This document shows, piece after piece, positions 1 to 11,600 of a DNA stretch of 64,000 nucleotides. Source of the stretch: Microvelia longipes (Eukaryota; Arthropoda; Insecta; Hemiptera; Veliidae); the NCBI GenBank assembly GCA_018340805.1, contig JACMZG010001913.1, forward strand, positions 37,948,822-38,012,821. Reading direction: 5' to 3'. The position numbers were made by a program, and so were the translations under genes. How positions within the stretch are numbered: position 1 is the stretch's first letter; the number at the start of each line of letters is the position of its first letter. The notes below the pieces were generated by a model, which saw only the letters and a program-made list of their open reading frames with translations, was not told the origin of the DNA and did no database searches.

Positions 1-1049
1 AGAAATGATCCGAACACCTCAATAATTACAAATTATGACTTAGGTTGTATTAAGAAAGAGAGTACAAATTTTTTTCATACAAATATTAGATCAATAAACA
101 AAAATTATGATAGTTTACTATTGCTACTAAATAACTTAAACAGAAACATGGATGTTATTATATTAACAGAAGCCTGGCTGAAAGATTATGACAGCTATTA
201 TAATTTAGATGGATACAATGCTTACTTTGATCTGGGAAATAATAGAGCTGAAGGAATCATAGTTTACTGTAAAAGTAATATCGAAGTCACAAAATAGTTA
301 ACAGACCTATTTTAGAATGTAACAGTCTATTACTTAAATTAAAAATAAATAATGAAGAGTTTCATGTCACATCTATTTATAGGTCTTCAGAAATTACATT
401 AGACAATTTTCTTGTTAACCTAGAAACGTTTCTCAACCAGCACAAATATACGAATCATATTTTAGCCGGAGATATGAACTTAAATCTTTTAGAAGACTCT
501 AACTCTAAAAACCACTACTTGAATTTACTTAACTCTCAAGCTTTTATTAGTTGTATTAATAGTGTCACAAGAAAAGAAAATAACACTTCTTCTTGCATAG
601 ATCATATTTCCCTCAAGCGCAATGAAAAATTTAAATACTTTCCTTTCATATTACATAACAAGGTGTCGGATCATTATCCTATAGGAATCTCTGTAGACAT
701 AAAAAATACCAATAACGGAGTAGAATCAAAGAAATACTTCTCTTATACTAAAGTAAATACTGAAGCACTGGAGCAAAGACTTAAACAGATAGACTGGAGT
801 CATTTATACACAATAATTAGAGCTCAGGAAGCCACACAATCATTTATACAAATTTTGCAACAACATATAAACAACTGTACAGAAACGAAACAAGTTAAAA
901 TTACTTGTAAAAATAAACGACTAAAACCATGGATTACAAGTGGTTTACTAACATCAAAAAGAATTAGAGACAAGATGAGGAAGACCCTGGATAAACAACC
1001 TTTTAACTCTCAATTAAAAGAAAAGTATATAAATACAAAAATTATTTGA
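1..1049 (+). pseudogene. LINE ORF2 endonuclease (EEP) domain, frame-broken
   Basis: The first frame (1-297) contains NIRSINKNYDSL and VIILTEAWL, typical of the endonuclease/exonuclease/phosphatase fold of LINE ORF2, where the glutamate of TEAWL is a metal ligand. It stops at a TAG at 295. The domain continues in another frame from about 297 to 1049 with HILAGDMNLNL (the GD-N motif) and VSDHYPIGI (the SDH motif with the catalytic histidine). The enzyme would nick target DNA to prime reverse transcription. The start of the domain is cut off by the window edge. One frame change at about 297 separates the two halves. Confidence 0.85.
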
Positions 1050-2924
1050 CTAAATTAATTCGAAAGACTAAAGCAGACTATTTTAAAAGTAGATTACCGA
1101 AAAATAACTCAGACTCAGCACAGACTTGGAAAGTTATAAATGAATGCTTAAACAGGAAAAAAGGTAGTGGAACGAATATAACTGAACTTAATTATAATAA
1201 TAATACCTTTACAGATTGCAAAGAAATAGCTGATAAGTTAAATCATTATTTTGTAAATGTAGGAGTAAATTTAGCTAAAAATATCAAAGTCACCAAAAAA
1301 ACAAACAAAAATATAGATAAGTTTGAGTTTTAGTACCACTTTCTACATTCAAACCAGTAACAGAAAAAGAAATAAAAAATCATATAAACAGTCTGAATTC
1401 TGACACAGCTCCTGGTATCGATAATATTAAATCCCAATATCTAAAACAGGCAATAGACAATTAGTTAAACCTTTAACTTATATAAGTAATCTTTGTCTTA
1501 CCAAGGAGTTTTTCCAGATTTACTAAAACAAGCTATAGTTATCCCATTGCTTAAGCAAGGAGATAAATCAGATCCTTCAAATTACCGCCCTATTTCCCTG
1601 TTGTCAAATATATCAAAAATTATTGAGAAATGTATTAAGTATAGATTAGTCGAGCATTTAGAATCAAATAACATTATCTCAAACAACCAATTCGGTTATA
1701 TGAAAAATAAAAGTACAGCAGATGCTGTGTATAAGTTATCTGAAGAAATAATCAATGACCTAGATAAAGGCATGAAATCAATGGCTATTTTCATAGACGT
1801 CAAAAAAGCATTTGATACTGTTTCTCATGAGAAATTGTTAAATGCGTTAAAATCAGTGGGAATAATGGGCAAGTGTTATCAAATGTTTAAAAGTTTTAGA
1901 AAACAGACAACAACAAACTAAGCTTGAAGGGATTTTAAGTCAAAAAGAAACGATAACTTGTGGAACTCCACAAGGAACAGTAATTTCGCCTTGGTTATTT
2001 CTTATCTATATAAATAGTTTACTTAATCTAAACAATAACTACATGCAAGTCATATCCTTTGTGGACGATACTCTACTTTATTTCAGAGGTTTCAATTGGA
2101 ACCAAGTATTTATTAAGGCAACAAGTGGTATGGCACAGGTGAAAACGTGGTTCGATGAAAACAGTTTAACTATGAATCTTGAAAAAACAAAATACATGAC
2201 TTTTTCCCTGGACAAACGCGGACAACCACCCCAACATTTAAAATTAAAACTTCATGATCCACTTTGTACCTTAATTGATTCTAACATACTTAACTTAAAC
2301 TGTAATTGCAATGAAATACAACGAGTCGACAAAATTAAGTACTTGGGAGTAATTGTAGATCAACATTTTAGCTGGAAGGAACATATAAAAGTTATAATTA
2401 AAAGAATAAGAAAAACTATGTACGCTTTTATAAGAACCAGAGATTTTGCAAGCAAAGCAGTATTAAAAACTATGTACCATGCTTTAACTGAATCGCTAAT
2501 TAATTACTGTATATTAGTGTGGGGAAGTGCACCAAGCACTTACCTCAACTTAGTCGAAGTTGCCCAAAAAGCAATTCTCAAAATAGCTCTTAAAAAACCA
2601 AAAAGGTATTCGTCCAAACAAATTTTTAGTGATTTTACAGTCCTTCCTGTTGAATTATTAGTTAAGAAAGCAGTTCTAATAAAATACTATCAACTTGACA
2701 ACAAAGATATATTAAAACATACTTATGAAACAAGATCTCAACTGACTAACTTTGTACAAACACCACTATGTAAAACTGAAAGAAAACAGAGACATGCATC
2801 ATATCTTGGACCATTATACTTTAATCAACTACCAATCAAAATACAACAAAGTCAAACCATAGACATATTTAAGAAACTTGTTAATCAATACCTTCTTGAC
2901 CAATATTTTAATGAAAGTATCTAA
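1046..2924 (+). pseudogene. LINE ORF2 reverse transcriptase, frame-broken
   Basis: The reverse transcriptase is spread over four frames. 1046-1333 is the linker between endonuclease and RT. 1330-1461 holds SDTAPGIDNIKSQYL, the LINE RT block 0. 1493-1921 holds GDKSDPSNYRPISLLS and FIDVKKAFDTVSHEKLL, the latter with a catalytic Asp. From about 1921 to 2924 come CGTPQGTVISPWLFLIYINS, the FVDD active site at about 2058-2069, and IKYLGVIVDQHFSWKEHI. The C-terminal part contains YLGPLYFNQLPIKI, a common LINE ORF2 tail motif. Stops and shifts make it nonfunctional as read. Confidence 0.9.
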
Positions 2925-3225
2925 AGCATCGCATATTAAGAAAAATTTGAGATACTAAACAATGAAAGACCTTTTTTTAAATTAATTATCAAAATGAAAC
3001 TAACATAAATAATAATTTTAATAACACTGATATCTTGAGACAGGACCCTCGCTCTAGGAGTTTTAACTCCTACTGAGGGCCCTCGCCAAATTATTAACTA
3101 AACACAAATATGTTTAAGTACAATATGTTTTTAAATAATCAAATATTGTAAAATAATATTTATGTAATTTGTATTTGTATTTTATTTTGGTGGAAATAAA
3201 CAATTTTATTATTATTATTATTATA
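2925..3225 (+). other. LINE 3' UTR with stem-loop, polyA signal and ATT tail
   Basis: After the ORF2 stop there is a stem-loop at 3052-3077 (GGAGTT 3057-3062 pairs with AACTCC 3065-3070, extended by TA/TA and a bulged CTC/GAG), an AATAAA at 3195-3200 and an (ATT)n run at 3206-3223. A 3' hairpin plus short tandem tail is how CR1/L2-type reverse transcriptases recognise their template; that role here is inferred. Confidence 0.65.
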
Positions 3226-4812
3226 GCTTAAGAAGATTTTTTTTACTGACTAAGCGGGGTATTTTTACTTTTCTTCTTGACTTGGCGGGGCGGAACGCTG
3301 CTGCGTTCCTAAATAACATATGGTTTGATATAATATGTTTGATTTTAAGTCTACCAATCTCTTAAACACGATAATATGAAAAAACATTTTTAAAAAATTA
3401 CATGTATGTTAATTTAAAGTTTTTGGGGTGTAAATTAGATATTTCTGTTGTATTTTCGGTAATATTTTAATAGATTATCATTGGTTCTATTAAACCAACT
3501 TTGATAGTTAAAATATTACTTTGTAGCAATCTTAAAATTAGAGCCATTTAATTTTTTTTTTATAAACCCAATAGTAACAGCGCTATAGGTCAAATCATAT
3601 TTTTGGGTTTTTCGGACTTTGAACGGGCGAAGTCTACCCCTACCTATCTCCATCTCCATGCCCCCAACCTCATAAGCTCATGTTGACTTCGCTAAAAACA
3701 ACAATCAATACACAAGCGACTACTTCTAAAACGGCTATGGCCTTTCATGGCCTATTTAACATGAGTTGGTGGAGAGCTATGCGTGTAACATGAGTCGGAC
3801 AAAGCACAAGTATACATGAGTCGCGTAAGGCCCCTATTTATCCTGTCATTAAAGGCCCCTGTTTAACAAAACCAATTTACAGATAATTTTCAACAGCTAA
3901 AATTCATAACCGCACTATCAAACCTACGATTTTAAAAAAATACTTTATTGAAAGTCATAAAAAAATGAATAGGTATTTGAAATTGACATTTAATACTAAC
4001 CTATCTCTATCATATAAAAAGTTCACTGACTCTCATGGCCTTTATTAGTTCCATATCATAAAAATTTCAATTCTCCCAAGTATTCTCTAGACACTTTTAA
4101 AAAAGGTTATCTAAAAACTTCATCAGTTAAAATATATTTAACAATACTTTTAATGAAAATTAAAAGGAAAACTAAAATGATTTTTTTTTTCAGTTTCTAA
4201 TAAAATAGAATAAAATAATTGTAAGACCATCAAATCAAATTTGTACGAACGAATATTCAAATCAAATGCTAACTAGATTTAACAAATAACATATAATTGT
4301 AAAACAGGTAATTTTTGTTTCAAAATAACATTAAAAAGGGTTATAAAATGATACAGACACTTCGTGTCACACAATTAATTAACACTTTTAATTATTAAAA
4401 AATAAATAATATTCGTGTCGTATTTTAATCAAACTGATATTTTTAGATCTAATTTAATTATATTGATTTCGTGACTATAATGTCTTTTTTTTAATGACTA
4501 ATCAACATTTTAATCGAATTAAATTTTTGTTGTCAGTAATGACTTTAATTATCATTTAATTATATAAATTAATTATTAATTAGAGTTTTCAATTGCTGTT
4601 TTAAGTGTTAATATGCTAGCTTTACTTTAGTAGATAATTATATAAGGCGGTAAAGTGGCATTTTATCGCTGCACAAAGTTGTTTATATACGAGTGATAGC
4701 AAGTCCATAAATTTATTAACAGCAACCTAAGATATATTTTATTATTAATAATAAAATATATCTAAACAAAACAAATATACTATAATAATGATAACAAATG
4801 TCAGTTATTATA
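3226..4812. other. Noncoding AT-rich block
   Basis: No gene seen. It holds a GC-rich hairpin at about 3291-3309 (GGAACGC/GCGTTCC), a minus-strand fragment of the TA-tail family at 3640-3700 and otherwise simple AT-rich sequence. Confidence 0.5.
3640..3700 (-). repeat. Fragment of dispersed TA-tail family
   Basis: The minus strand reads AGCGAAGTCAACATGAGCTT then ATGAGGTTGGGGGCATGGAG, matching the body found next to (TA)n tracts at 28545, 35090, 41205 and 42060. Confidence 0.5.
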
Positions 4813-5015
4813 ATGACCTTTGACACCACGGAGGTCTGTGGTTCGTATCCAAGGTTACGCACTCAGTTTATATAAGATTAGTGTTCAAATAAATTATTGC
4901 CGACTTTAAATTATACTTTGAGCGTAACGGTTGTCTCTTCCATCCGAGATGGTTTCCGCAGGGGTTATCACTGATGGGCCGCAAGGCTCTAAACGTTAAT
5001 AACATTAACAAATAA
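4813..5015 (+). mobile_element. SINE with tRNA-like head and short-repeat tail (copy 1)
   Basis: The head contains GGTTCGTATCC at 4840-4850, matching the pol III B box of a tRNA gene, about 20 nt after GACCTTTGACACC. The body (GAGCGTAACGG, CGCAGGGGTTATC, GCCGCAAGGCTCTAAACG) is shared with copies near 14018, 29560 and 45588, and better-kept copies end in (ATT)n. No A box could be fixed with confidence. The element is noncoding and would depend on a partner LINE. Confidence 0.7.
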
Positions 5016-5033
5016 CAACCAATAATAGTTATT

Positions 5034-5148
5034 TATGCCACAAGGCTGAGAAGTGTGCCTTTATGTCACGGCAATTAGATTTACCGACGAGCGAAACGAG
5101 TCGGGAAAAATTGCCAAAACATAAAGACATTCTCAGCCGGATGGCATA
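5034..5148. repeat. Short foldback around a CGAGCGAAACGAG core
   Basis: The left arm (5034-5076) and right arm (5108-5148) are imperfect reverse complements (TATGCCA...GGCTGAGAA against TTCTCAGCC...TGGCATA). The centre carries CGACGAGCGAAACGAGTCGG. A similar CGAGCGAAGCGAG motif ends the 5S family, so this may be a solo derivative of it. Confidence 0.6.
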
Positions 5149-6597
5149 CACTATTTTTTTTTGAGGTAGCACTCATTAAATAAACTGCGCTATATACTTA
5201 ATTGAAAAAAAAAACCTCCCATTAACTCCATATTATCGTCGTCATTGAATTCATCCATAGCTTCACACTTTTACTCAAAAATGTAAAAGCTTTACAAATT
5301 AACACACAAAAATTGTCAATTAGAACACCTTTTAAAAACGAAAAAAAAAATAGTCTACGAACAAAAACAGAAACAAAATGAACGTTTTTAAAGAAACCTC
5401 ATGAAGGTTTTACACAGATTGTTTTTTTGAACACGCTTCATTACAGTAATGGCGGCAATATATGAATTACTTTTACGTCCTAGGAGTTTTTTTACATTCA
5501 TTAATGTCCTCGGAGGTGAAAAGTACTAAATAACGTCCTATAACAATAATGATTGGCTTCTCTTCCTAAAAACAAAAGTGCTCAATTACGTACTACCTCA
5601 AAAAAATGACGTTTAAATACTTGTAATCGAACTAGTTACAACTGTCATTCTTCTTTTGTTTTCTTCCATTTTAAAAGAAATTTACTATGTCGGACAATAA
5701 TTACTAACGGATAACTGCTTTTTCTTCAAAGGCAGTATTAGTAGTACTTTTTCTGCCTTGACAATAAAATTGCACGTTACTGACTTTTTTTGAGTCAGTG
5801 AAGTACCTACTTTACTGCTCCTCTCAAAATATATATATATATGAAAATAGAGTCAGCAATTGCTAATTTTCATGTGGGTTGTAACATATAAACTTTCGCA
5901 ATTACAACTTTTGCTTTCTATACCAAGTAAACTAGATTTGAAAACGAAATACTTGTAAAAATAAACAAAACAAGAATAGCAGCTCCTTTACCATTTATAT
6001 GTAAGAGTAATTTATATATTCTTAAAGTGAAAATAAAACTTCATGATAATTAAAGTCAAAAGATAAAAAAAGATCAAATACAACAACGTAATTATATGAT
6101 GAAAAGAACAGTCAATTCAAGTAAATAAAAAGCAATTAGCGACAAGAGATTTCATTATACGTAACCTAAGGGTAAACAAAAAACATGTCTTTAGGTAAAT
6201 GATAAACGACTTCAAAAAGATACCACAGACATCAAAGATAACGAAAGTGCACACAAGCTTAACTTGTTCCTTTCTTTTTTAGCGAATTTCCTTTAGAGAA
6301 AGTCCGTTAATGAAGTGGCTCTTATGCAAGTTCAAAAGCCTGGTATAGGTCTAAAGCTCGGCTGCAAGACACAAATCCGTTTAAGAGGAAACCCTGACAA
6401 AATTGGTCTGTTTTTGTCAAATTGACAAAAAAGTCAATTGGACCCCTGGTCTGTTTTTTATATTAATAAAAATAAAAAAAAATAATATGTCTTGCAAGAT
6501 TTATGGTAATAGTTTAAACTCGTAAGAGTAGGTTTACTGGGAAAAGATTCGAAGAGTCGATCCGTTATCCTCTGATTTTGAAATATATTTAAGTACA

Positions 6598-6598
<1 letters not shown>
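5149..6598. other. Noncoding, nothing recognised
   Basis: AT-rich sequence with homopolymers and a short (TA)n at about 5828. No ORF with recognisable content, no RNA gene and no clear repeat boundary. Confidence 0.4.
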
Positions 6599-6599
<1 letters not shown>

Positions 6600-6693
<94 letters not shown>

Positions 6694-6708
6694 GTGTGTG
6701 TGTGTGTA
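6600..6708. repeat. (TA)n(TG)n microsatellite
   Basis: About 90 nt of TA dinucleotides run into a short TG tract, the same composite seen at 13037. Confidence 0.95.
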
Positions 6709-7527
6709 ATAAATTACAACATTAATGCGACTTTAAAAACATAATAAAAGCAAATAGAATTAGTATTTACTTAGTTAATACTTTCAGACTGAACTTGGCA
6801 CAAAAAATAGTAAAAAAATCTGTAAAATTAAAGACGACATTGTGTTCTGCCGAAAAAGATCTATAATTATGTTTCTTAGAGCTCTGTGTCTAATGAAACT
6901 GGTCCTGAGTCAATACTAGGACTCTAAGCATACAAAGCTAAGGTTCCCAGACTCGGACCTAGTACCGGTGATATTATTTCTCGTTATACGTAGACTCTTC
7001 CGCAAAGGTCTGCAAGCTGGGCAAACCGATTGCCTCCATGCATGGCAATCTATATTTTGCTTTAGTTTTAGGTTTATTCTTATAGCCTGTGCAGTAGCAT
7101 CACTATTGGCTTTTTCCTCATTTAAAAAAATGCGCAAAAAGGTTTAAAACATTAGCATAAACAGAGATTCAAATGAGAGCGAATAATGAATTGTAGAGCC
7201 AATTTTAAAATATTAAGCATATTTTATAGTGTATGTAAGCACTTAGATATTTACCAGTTAAATATGGGCATTTCCTTTGAAACATATTGGAAAAATTCGT
7301 AACAATGTAGAGATGCTCAGGCTATGAAGTACAAACAAAATACTTAACTGAGAAATATATCGGTGAACAAGAGAGCAAGTATTTTAAAGGAAATTCACCT
7401 AACTTGCCGACCTCCACATCAAAATAATTTTCAAGTCTTGTTTCATTAAACAATAAAATGAGATGAAAAAGAGAGATGAAAAATAAAACAAAATGATTCA
7501 AAGCGAAAATGACAAGAATAGAAAAGT
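6709..7527. other. Noncoding, decayed repeat material
   Basis: The part 7080-7140 reads TATAGCCTGTGCAGTAGCAT and ends in AAATGCGC, a degraded relative of the inverted CAAAGGAAAT family. Nothing else is identifiable. Confidence 0.35.
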
Positions 7528-7584
7528 ATGGGTTTACCACAAGGCACCATATTATCTCCGCATCTTTATACGGTTTGTTTCATA
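7528..7584 (+). pseudogene. Tiny reverse-transcriptase remnant
   Basis: The frame reads MGLPQGTILSPHLYTVCF. GLPQGTILSP matches the (G)xPQGxxLSP block that precedes the RT active site in LINEs. No other RT block is visible on either side, so it is a short relic or a chance match in a longer open frame. Confidence 0.4.
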
Positions 7585-7932
7585 CTTTTTTTTGTTTCCT
7601 CCTTCTTTTTATACTTCGCTATAATGAATTACTTTTCCCTCTTACAAACAAGGGAAAGTAAAGCATTACCACTATCTTATTCAAGAGAAATGTATCACTG
7701 TACTTCTCCCGCAATAAAACGCAACAACATGACACTCTCATTTCGAAAAGCAAATTATGTGCATTATAACGTTTTGTGAGATAAGTTGAAGAAAAATTTG
7801 CTTTTCATGTATTAGGCTTACCTTATACTTCCAAACTAATAGAGTATTTACATTTTTCCAAAAAAATTGTTTTCCTCATAAAATGATAAAATGTATGAAT
7901 TTGAATGAGCACTAGTGGAGTTGTTCATAATG
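7585..7932. other. Noncoding, nothing recognised
   Basis: AT-rich sequence without gene or clear repeat. Confidence 0.35.
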
Positions 7933-8232
7933 AAAGGAACGAAGAAAAGAGTCTCTCCACAAAATAATAATTTATTCAAAGCGCTTTCAACCTAACATGA
8001 GGCCATCATCAGTGTCAGACATAATAGAAAGAATAAACGGCTAAGAGAAAGACATTAAAGGTAAATATACATATATAACATCGTCGAGTCTAAAAAGAAG
8101 AGAAGGAAAACTGCGAATTCCACAGTTTGACTTATATTTACCTTTAATGTCACTGATGATGGCCTCATGTTAGGTTGAAAGCGCTTTGAATAAATTATTG
8201 TTTTGTGGAGAGACTCTTTTCTTCGTTCCTTT
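7933..8232. mobile_element. Foldback element with hammerhead-like core in each arm
   Basis: Arms of about 83 bp (7933-8015 and 8150-8232) are near-perfect reverse complements, from AAAGGAACGAAGAAAAGAG to the CATCATCAGTG block. Each arm carries one hammerhead-like core facing inward-out: plus strand at 8150-8189 and minus strand at about 7977-8015. The spacer has no ORF. The same arm occurs singly at 8752, 33550 and 61925, so it is a dispersed unit, perhaps a long-terminal piece of a Penelope-like element. Confidence 0.7.
8150..8189 (+). ncRNA. Hammerhead-ribozyme-like motif (type I, minimal stem III)
   Basis: Core box CTGATGA lies at 8153-8159, an unpaired T at 8160, stem II GGCCT (8161-8165) with AGGTT (8172-8176) around a 6-nt loop, and GAA at 8177-8179. 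Stem III is the self-complementary AGCGCT (8180-8185), followed by T at the expected cleavage position 8186. Flanking TCA (8150-8152) and TGA (8187-8189) can form a short stem I. Self-complementary stem III implies activity as a dimer. Activity is not shown by sequence alone. Confidence 0.5.
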
Positions 8233-8751
8233 GATTTTCATGATTAAATGTGTTTAAAAAATAGATTTAGCTGTAAAAAATATTTAATTTAATTCTAAAT
8301 AGTCGAAATAAGCTTTAAAGAAGAGGAGGGGGGGGGGGATGGAAACCGGAATGTTCTAAAGGTTGGGTCGTTTAAGGTACAGGTGGGAGTATTAGTTAGA
8401 AATATCGTAAGGTCAACAGTTGCTTACAGTTCAATAGAATGTAAAGAAGACTGAAACTAAACAATTCCGAGTACCAGGTAATACTATGCCTAAGGAACTT
8501 GATGACTACAGCTGTCAGTATCATCTTGTTGACAGTATAGAATGTATAGAATATACTCTTATGAGTGTTGCTCATATAGTAAATATTGTAATACACGGCG
8601 GTATTCTTATGTCTGACGTCACACAAGCAGTCGAGGCAGTTTTACCGACAAAAGAACATGTTTAAATATATTTGCTTCGTGTTTTTGCTGTATCGTCAAA
8701 AGTATACGTTTTTTAACGAACTAAGGAGAGCGTTAATGGAGTTCATCTTAA
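8233..8751. other. Noncoding, nothing recognised
   Basis: Contains a G11 run near 8328 and AT-rich sequence only. Confidence 0.35.
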
Positions 8752-8860
8752 TAAAAGAGAAAGAAGTCTCTCCACAAAAATATATTCTTTATAGCAAAGC
8801 GCTTTCAACCTAACATGAGGTCATCATCAGTGCTAGCCGTTGAATAAAGAGAGGGTAATA
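8752..8860 (-). repeat. Single arm of the hammerhead-like foldback unit
   Basis: The sequence GTCTCTCCACAAAA then AGCGCTTTCAACCTAACATG matches one arm of 7933-8232. On the minus strand the motif at about 8796-8834 has stem II GACCT/AGGTT, one base changed from GGCCT but still pairing. Confidence 0.65.
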
Positions 8861-9608
8861 GATGAGTCTTTACAGATCAGACATCAAAGATAGACTCAGA
8901 CTGAGTCTATCTTTGATTTTAATGACTCTACAAAAGTAAATACACACAACGATATCCATCACGATTTAACCAGATAGAGCTTCTTAAAACGCCTTAAACC
9001 AATTAATTGCGAACACAATACTTTCCCAATATATCTATGGTAGAATGTAAGGAGAAGTAAAAAAGTTTTTACGGCAGAAAAATTCTCTACATAACGGGTT
9101 AATAAAAGATTTCAAATAAGAACACGCTGTAGCAATACATATTTAAAATAAAACATAAATATCTCATTTTAAAAATAATAAAAGTATAAACGAAAAACAA
9201 AATATTACGCATTTATTGTTGTAAATCCAATTTATAAAGTGAAGAACAAAGATATAGAATATCATAACCAATTTGAAACTTTCTCATATGTTACTTGATA
9301 TATTTATTACTTTTTACATTTCTTTTTGAAATCTAAGAAGGTAAGTTGGTAAAAATTGGAAGAAAAGAAGAATATCGTCTATATTTTCTTAAAGAATCGT
9401 GTCTTTTTGTAACAAGGTTCAGATATCATTTTTATTAAATAAACGTCAGACTCGTTTGATACAATATAACAATTTAAAAAAAAAGATCTATATACGGTTA
9501 TAACATAAAATTACAGGGTAAGACCAAATAAAAGTAAGAATATCTATAAAATCAAAGGAAATGATTCTGCTGAGTCATGACCGGAGGGGGGGGGGTCATA
9601 ATTTAAGT
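8861..9608. other. Noncoding, nothing recognised
   Basis: AT-rich; a short palindromic stretch (AGACTCAGACTGAGTCT) at about 8891-8907 and a G9 run near 9586 are the only visible structures. Confidence 0.35.
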
Positions 9609-9810
9609 CGTACTTTCGTTACGTCATCGTCTATCAATGATGACAAGCCATAATTGTCGGTTAATGACGTTACAAAAAATATTTTCCGAACAGCACAAGA
9701 CCTAATGGTTGCATTTTGTACCAAGTTTCAATTGTCTAGCATAAACACACTGGAAGCTACGAAGACGCAACAGACACACACGTATACCGAACAACAACAA
9801 ATAAAGCCGA
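9609..9810 (-). repeat. 5S-family fragment, duplicated at 10625
   Basis: Reads CGTTACGTCATCG, GGTTAATGACGTTAC, TTTTGTACCAAGTTTCAAT and GAAGCTACGA in the same order as the copy at 10625-10823. It belongs to the left half of the dispersed 5S family in minus orientation. The open frame across it is a shadow. Confidence 0.65.
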
Positions 9811-9842
9811 AACAATGTCGCCATCGTTGTTCAGGACATCAG

Positions 9843-9926
9843 GGTAAAGGACATGTAATTAACAAAGGTGAAGGACATGTTATTAACAAGGGGGAAGGAC
9901 ATGTTAGGGTGAAGGACATGTTATTA
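9843..9926 (+). repeat. Short tandem repeat, about 4 units of 17-26 bp
   Basis: Units of the form GAAGGACATGTTATTAACAA follow one another with small length changes, ending in a G6 run. Confidence 0.8.
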
Positions 9927-9941
9927 ACAAGGGGGGTAAAT

Positions 9942-10447
9942 CTTCAGTATACGGTACCCCTTGTTATGAACGTCCTATTTCGATATATATGGAACTCTCC
10001 TTGTAACCATGTATCGATATATGTATATTGGCGTGTACTTTACCGTGTCCCCCCAAACTACACCCCCGTCTTCAGATGTTTATGTATCCCCCACCTTAGC
10101 AGTAAAATAATAAAATAATAATTAATTAAAATAAAAAACCTGAAAATAACAAACACAAAAATACGTAAAAAATACGCGTAACATAAAATAAAATGTGGTG
10201 TATCATCGATTATTCTTATGAAAACATAGTTAAAACATTATAAAAACATAAAAAAATAGTTATAAACCATTTTACAACAAATAACTAAAAACACTAACAA
10301 CAAAAAAACATTTAAAAAAATAATAAAATAAGTTCATAAACGTAAAACGTAAAAGAAAAGGCATATATCGATTATTCCTACGTCATATCTCTAAAATAAA
10401 AATATATCGATGTATAGTATTGATAACAGGGGGTACCGTATACCGAA
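9942..10447. mobile_element. Nonautonomous element with terminal inverted repeats
   Basis: Left end CTTCAGTATACGGTACCCC with TTGTTAT is the reverse complement of the right end at about 10421-10447 (GATAACAGGGGG then TACCGTATACCGAAG). Subterminal ATCGATATAT blocks are also inverted. No ORF. I could not fix a target duplication. The element sits between the two direct copies of the 5S-family fragment. Confidence 0.6.
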
Positions 10448-10545
10448 GTTCAGCCTAAATATGTGCGAGAGACACCTAGGAAATGTAACAAGCAAGATGC
10501 AATGCAACATCTGGGAACTGTACTAGTATTCGACATAATGTTGAA

Positions 10546-10590
10546 TCAATGATGACGAATACGAATGTCGACGACATTCGTCATCATTGA
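10546..10590. repeat. Perfect 15-bp hairpin
   Basis: TCAATGATGACGAAT (10546-10560) pairs with ATTCGTCATCATTGA (10576-10590) over a 15-nt spacer. TCGACATAATG is repeated directly on both sides. Confidence 0.85.
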
Positions 10591-10624
10591 TGGCTCGACA
10601 TAATGATATATTTAAATGTCATGT

Positions 10625-10945
10625 CCCACTCTGTTTCGTTACGTCATCGTCCATCAATGATGATAAGCCATAATTGTCGGTTAATGACGTTACAACGAAA
10701 ATTTCCGAATAGCACAAGAGCTAATGATTGCATTTTGTACCAAGTTTCAATTTCTCTAGCATAAACACACTGGAAGCTACGATGACGCAACAGACACACA
10801 CGTATACCGAAAAACAACAGCAAAAACCATTTAGGTCTTCAAAACAACCTGAAACGGATAATTCAGATAAAACCCTGCTTTGGGTATATTAGTTTAAACA
10901 CAATACTTTTACTATAAACCTTTGGTATAAATGAGGAAAGTAAAA
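10625..10945 (-). repeat. 5S-family copy, left half
   Basis: On the minus strand it starts with TTATACC..GGTTTATAG, then AAAAGTATTGTGTTT, the ATTATCCGTTTCAGG block and the GTGTCTGTTGC/AGCTTCCAGTGTG block. The 5S-like part is missing. Confidence 0.65.
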
Positions 10946-11394
10946 ATTATAGTTTATAAGTTAAACTGAAAATATTTCATCAACGAAAAAATATGGCTTT
11001 CAATTTTCTTCTTAAAAACGTCTCTACTTTTTTTTATTAAACTTAGCTAAGGAAAACTTGAAACATAAAAACGTCATATTACTCCCCTCACACAGGAATA
11101 CAAATAATAGATCTTTCAATATAAGGTAGCGAAAAAAAAGGAAATACACTTTTCCTAATGGGGACCGATTTTTTTTAGAACATTGCAATGTTGCCCATGG
11201 GTAAGGTATGTAATAAGAAATGAACAAACATTAGCAAAGTTATTGATGTTTTACTTCTCCCCAGGGAATTCACCTTAGAAAATAGTTTATGAGTTATGAT
11301 AAAATATTTGAGCACCTTTTGCTTAAAAATGGGCACATCAACAAATTTACAGTTTGAACCAAAATATTAAAAACTTTAAGTCGATTTTGCTTAG
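10946..11394. other. Noncoding, nothing recognised
   Basis: AT-rich sequence; the small open frames here show no family features. Confidence 0.35.
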
Positions 11395-11600
11395 TTTAAA
11401 CCATGTTTATACTTTTTACTTTTTCTTATTTATACCGAGGTATAAAGGGAAAAGTATTGTGTTTGCGCAAAAGTCCGAAATCAGGAAGTCACCTGAATCA
11501 TCCGTTTCAGGTGTTTTTAAGTTAGTCCGGAGATGTTCTTCTACCGTGTATAACATATCACATGTGACACCTGTGTTAAAAATCTTTATAATTGTAGTAG
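11395..11600 (+). repeat. 5S-family copy, left end
   Basis: Contains TTATTTATACCGAGGTATAA, AAAAGTATTGTGTTTGCGCA, ATCCGTTTCAGGTGTTTTTA in family order, then diverges. Confidence 0.65.

Larger units (their letters stand above)
1..3225 (+). mobile_element. Non-LTR retrotransposon (LINE), 3' part, CR1/Jockey-like, decayed
   Basis: An apurinic-like endonuclease region is followed by a reverse transcriptase, a 3' UTR with a hairpin and AATAAA, and a terminal (ATT)n run, which is the order of a CR1/L2/Jockey-type LINE ORF2. The 5' end lies outside the window. The coding sequence changes frame several times (near 297, 1046, 1330, 1461-1493 and 1921), so the copy is dead unless some shifts are sequence errors. 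The short-repeat tail rather than poly(A) favours the CR1/L2/Daphne/Crack side of the tree, but this is inference. Confidence 0.9.

Noticed and set aside
9654..10118. 154-codon open frame on the plus strand
   Set aside because: Crosses a 5S-family fragment, a tandem array and a TIR element; the sequence GEGHVINKGEGHV is the array translated.
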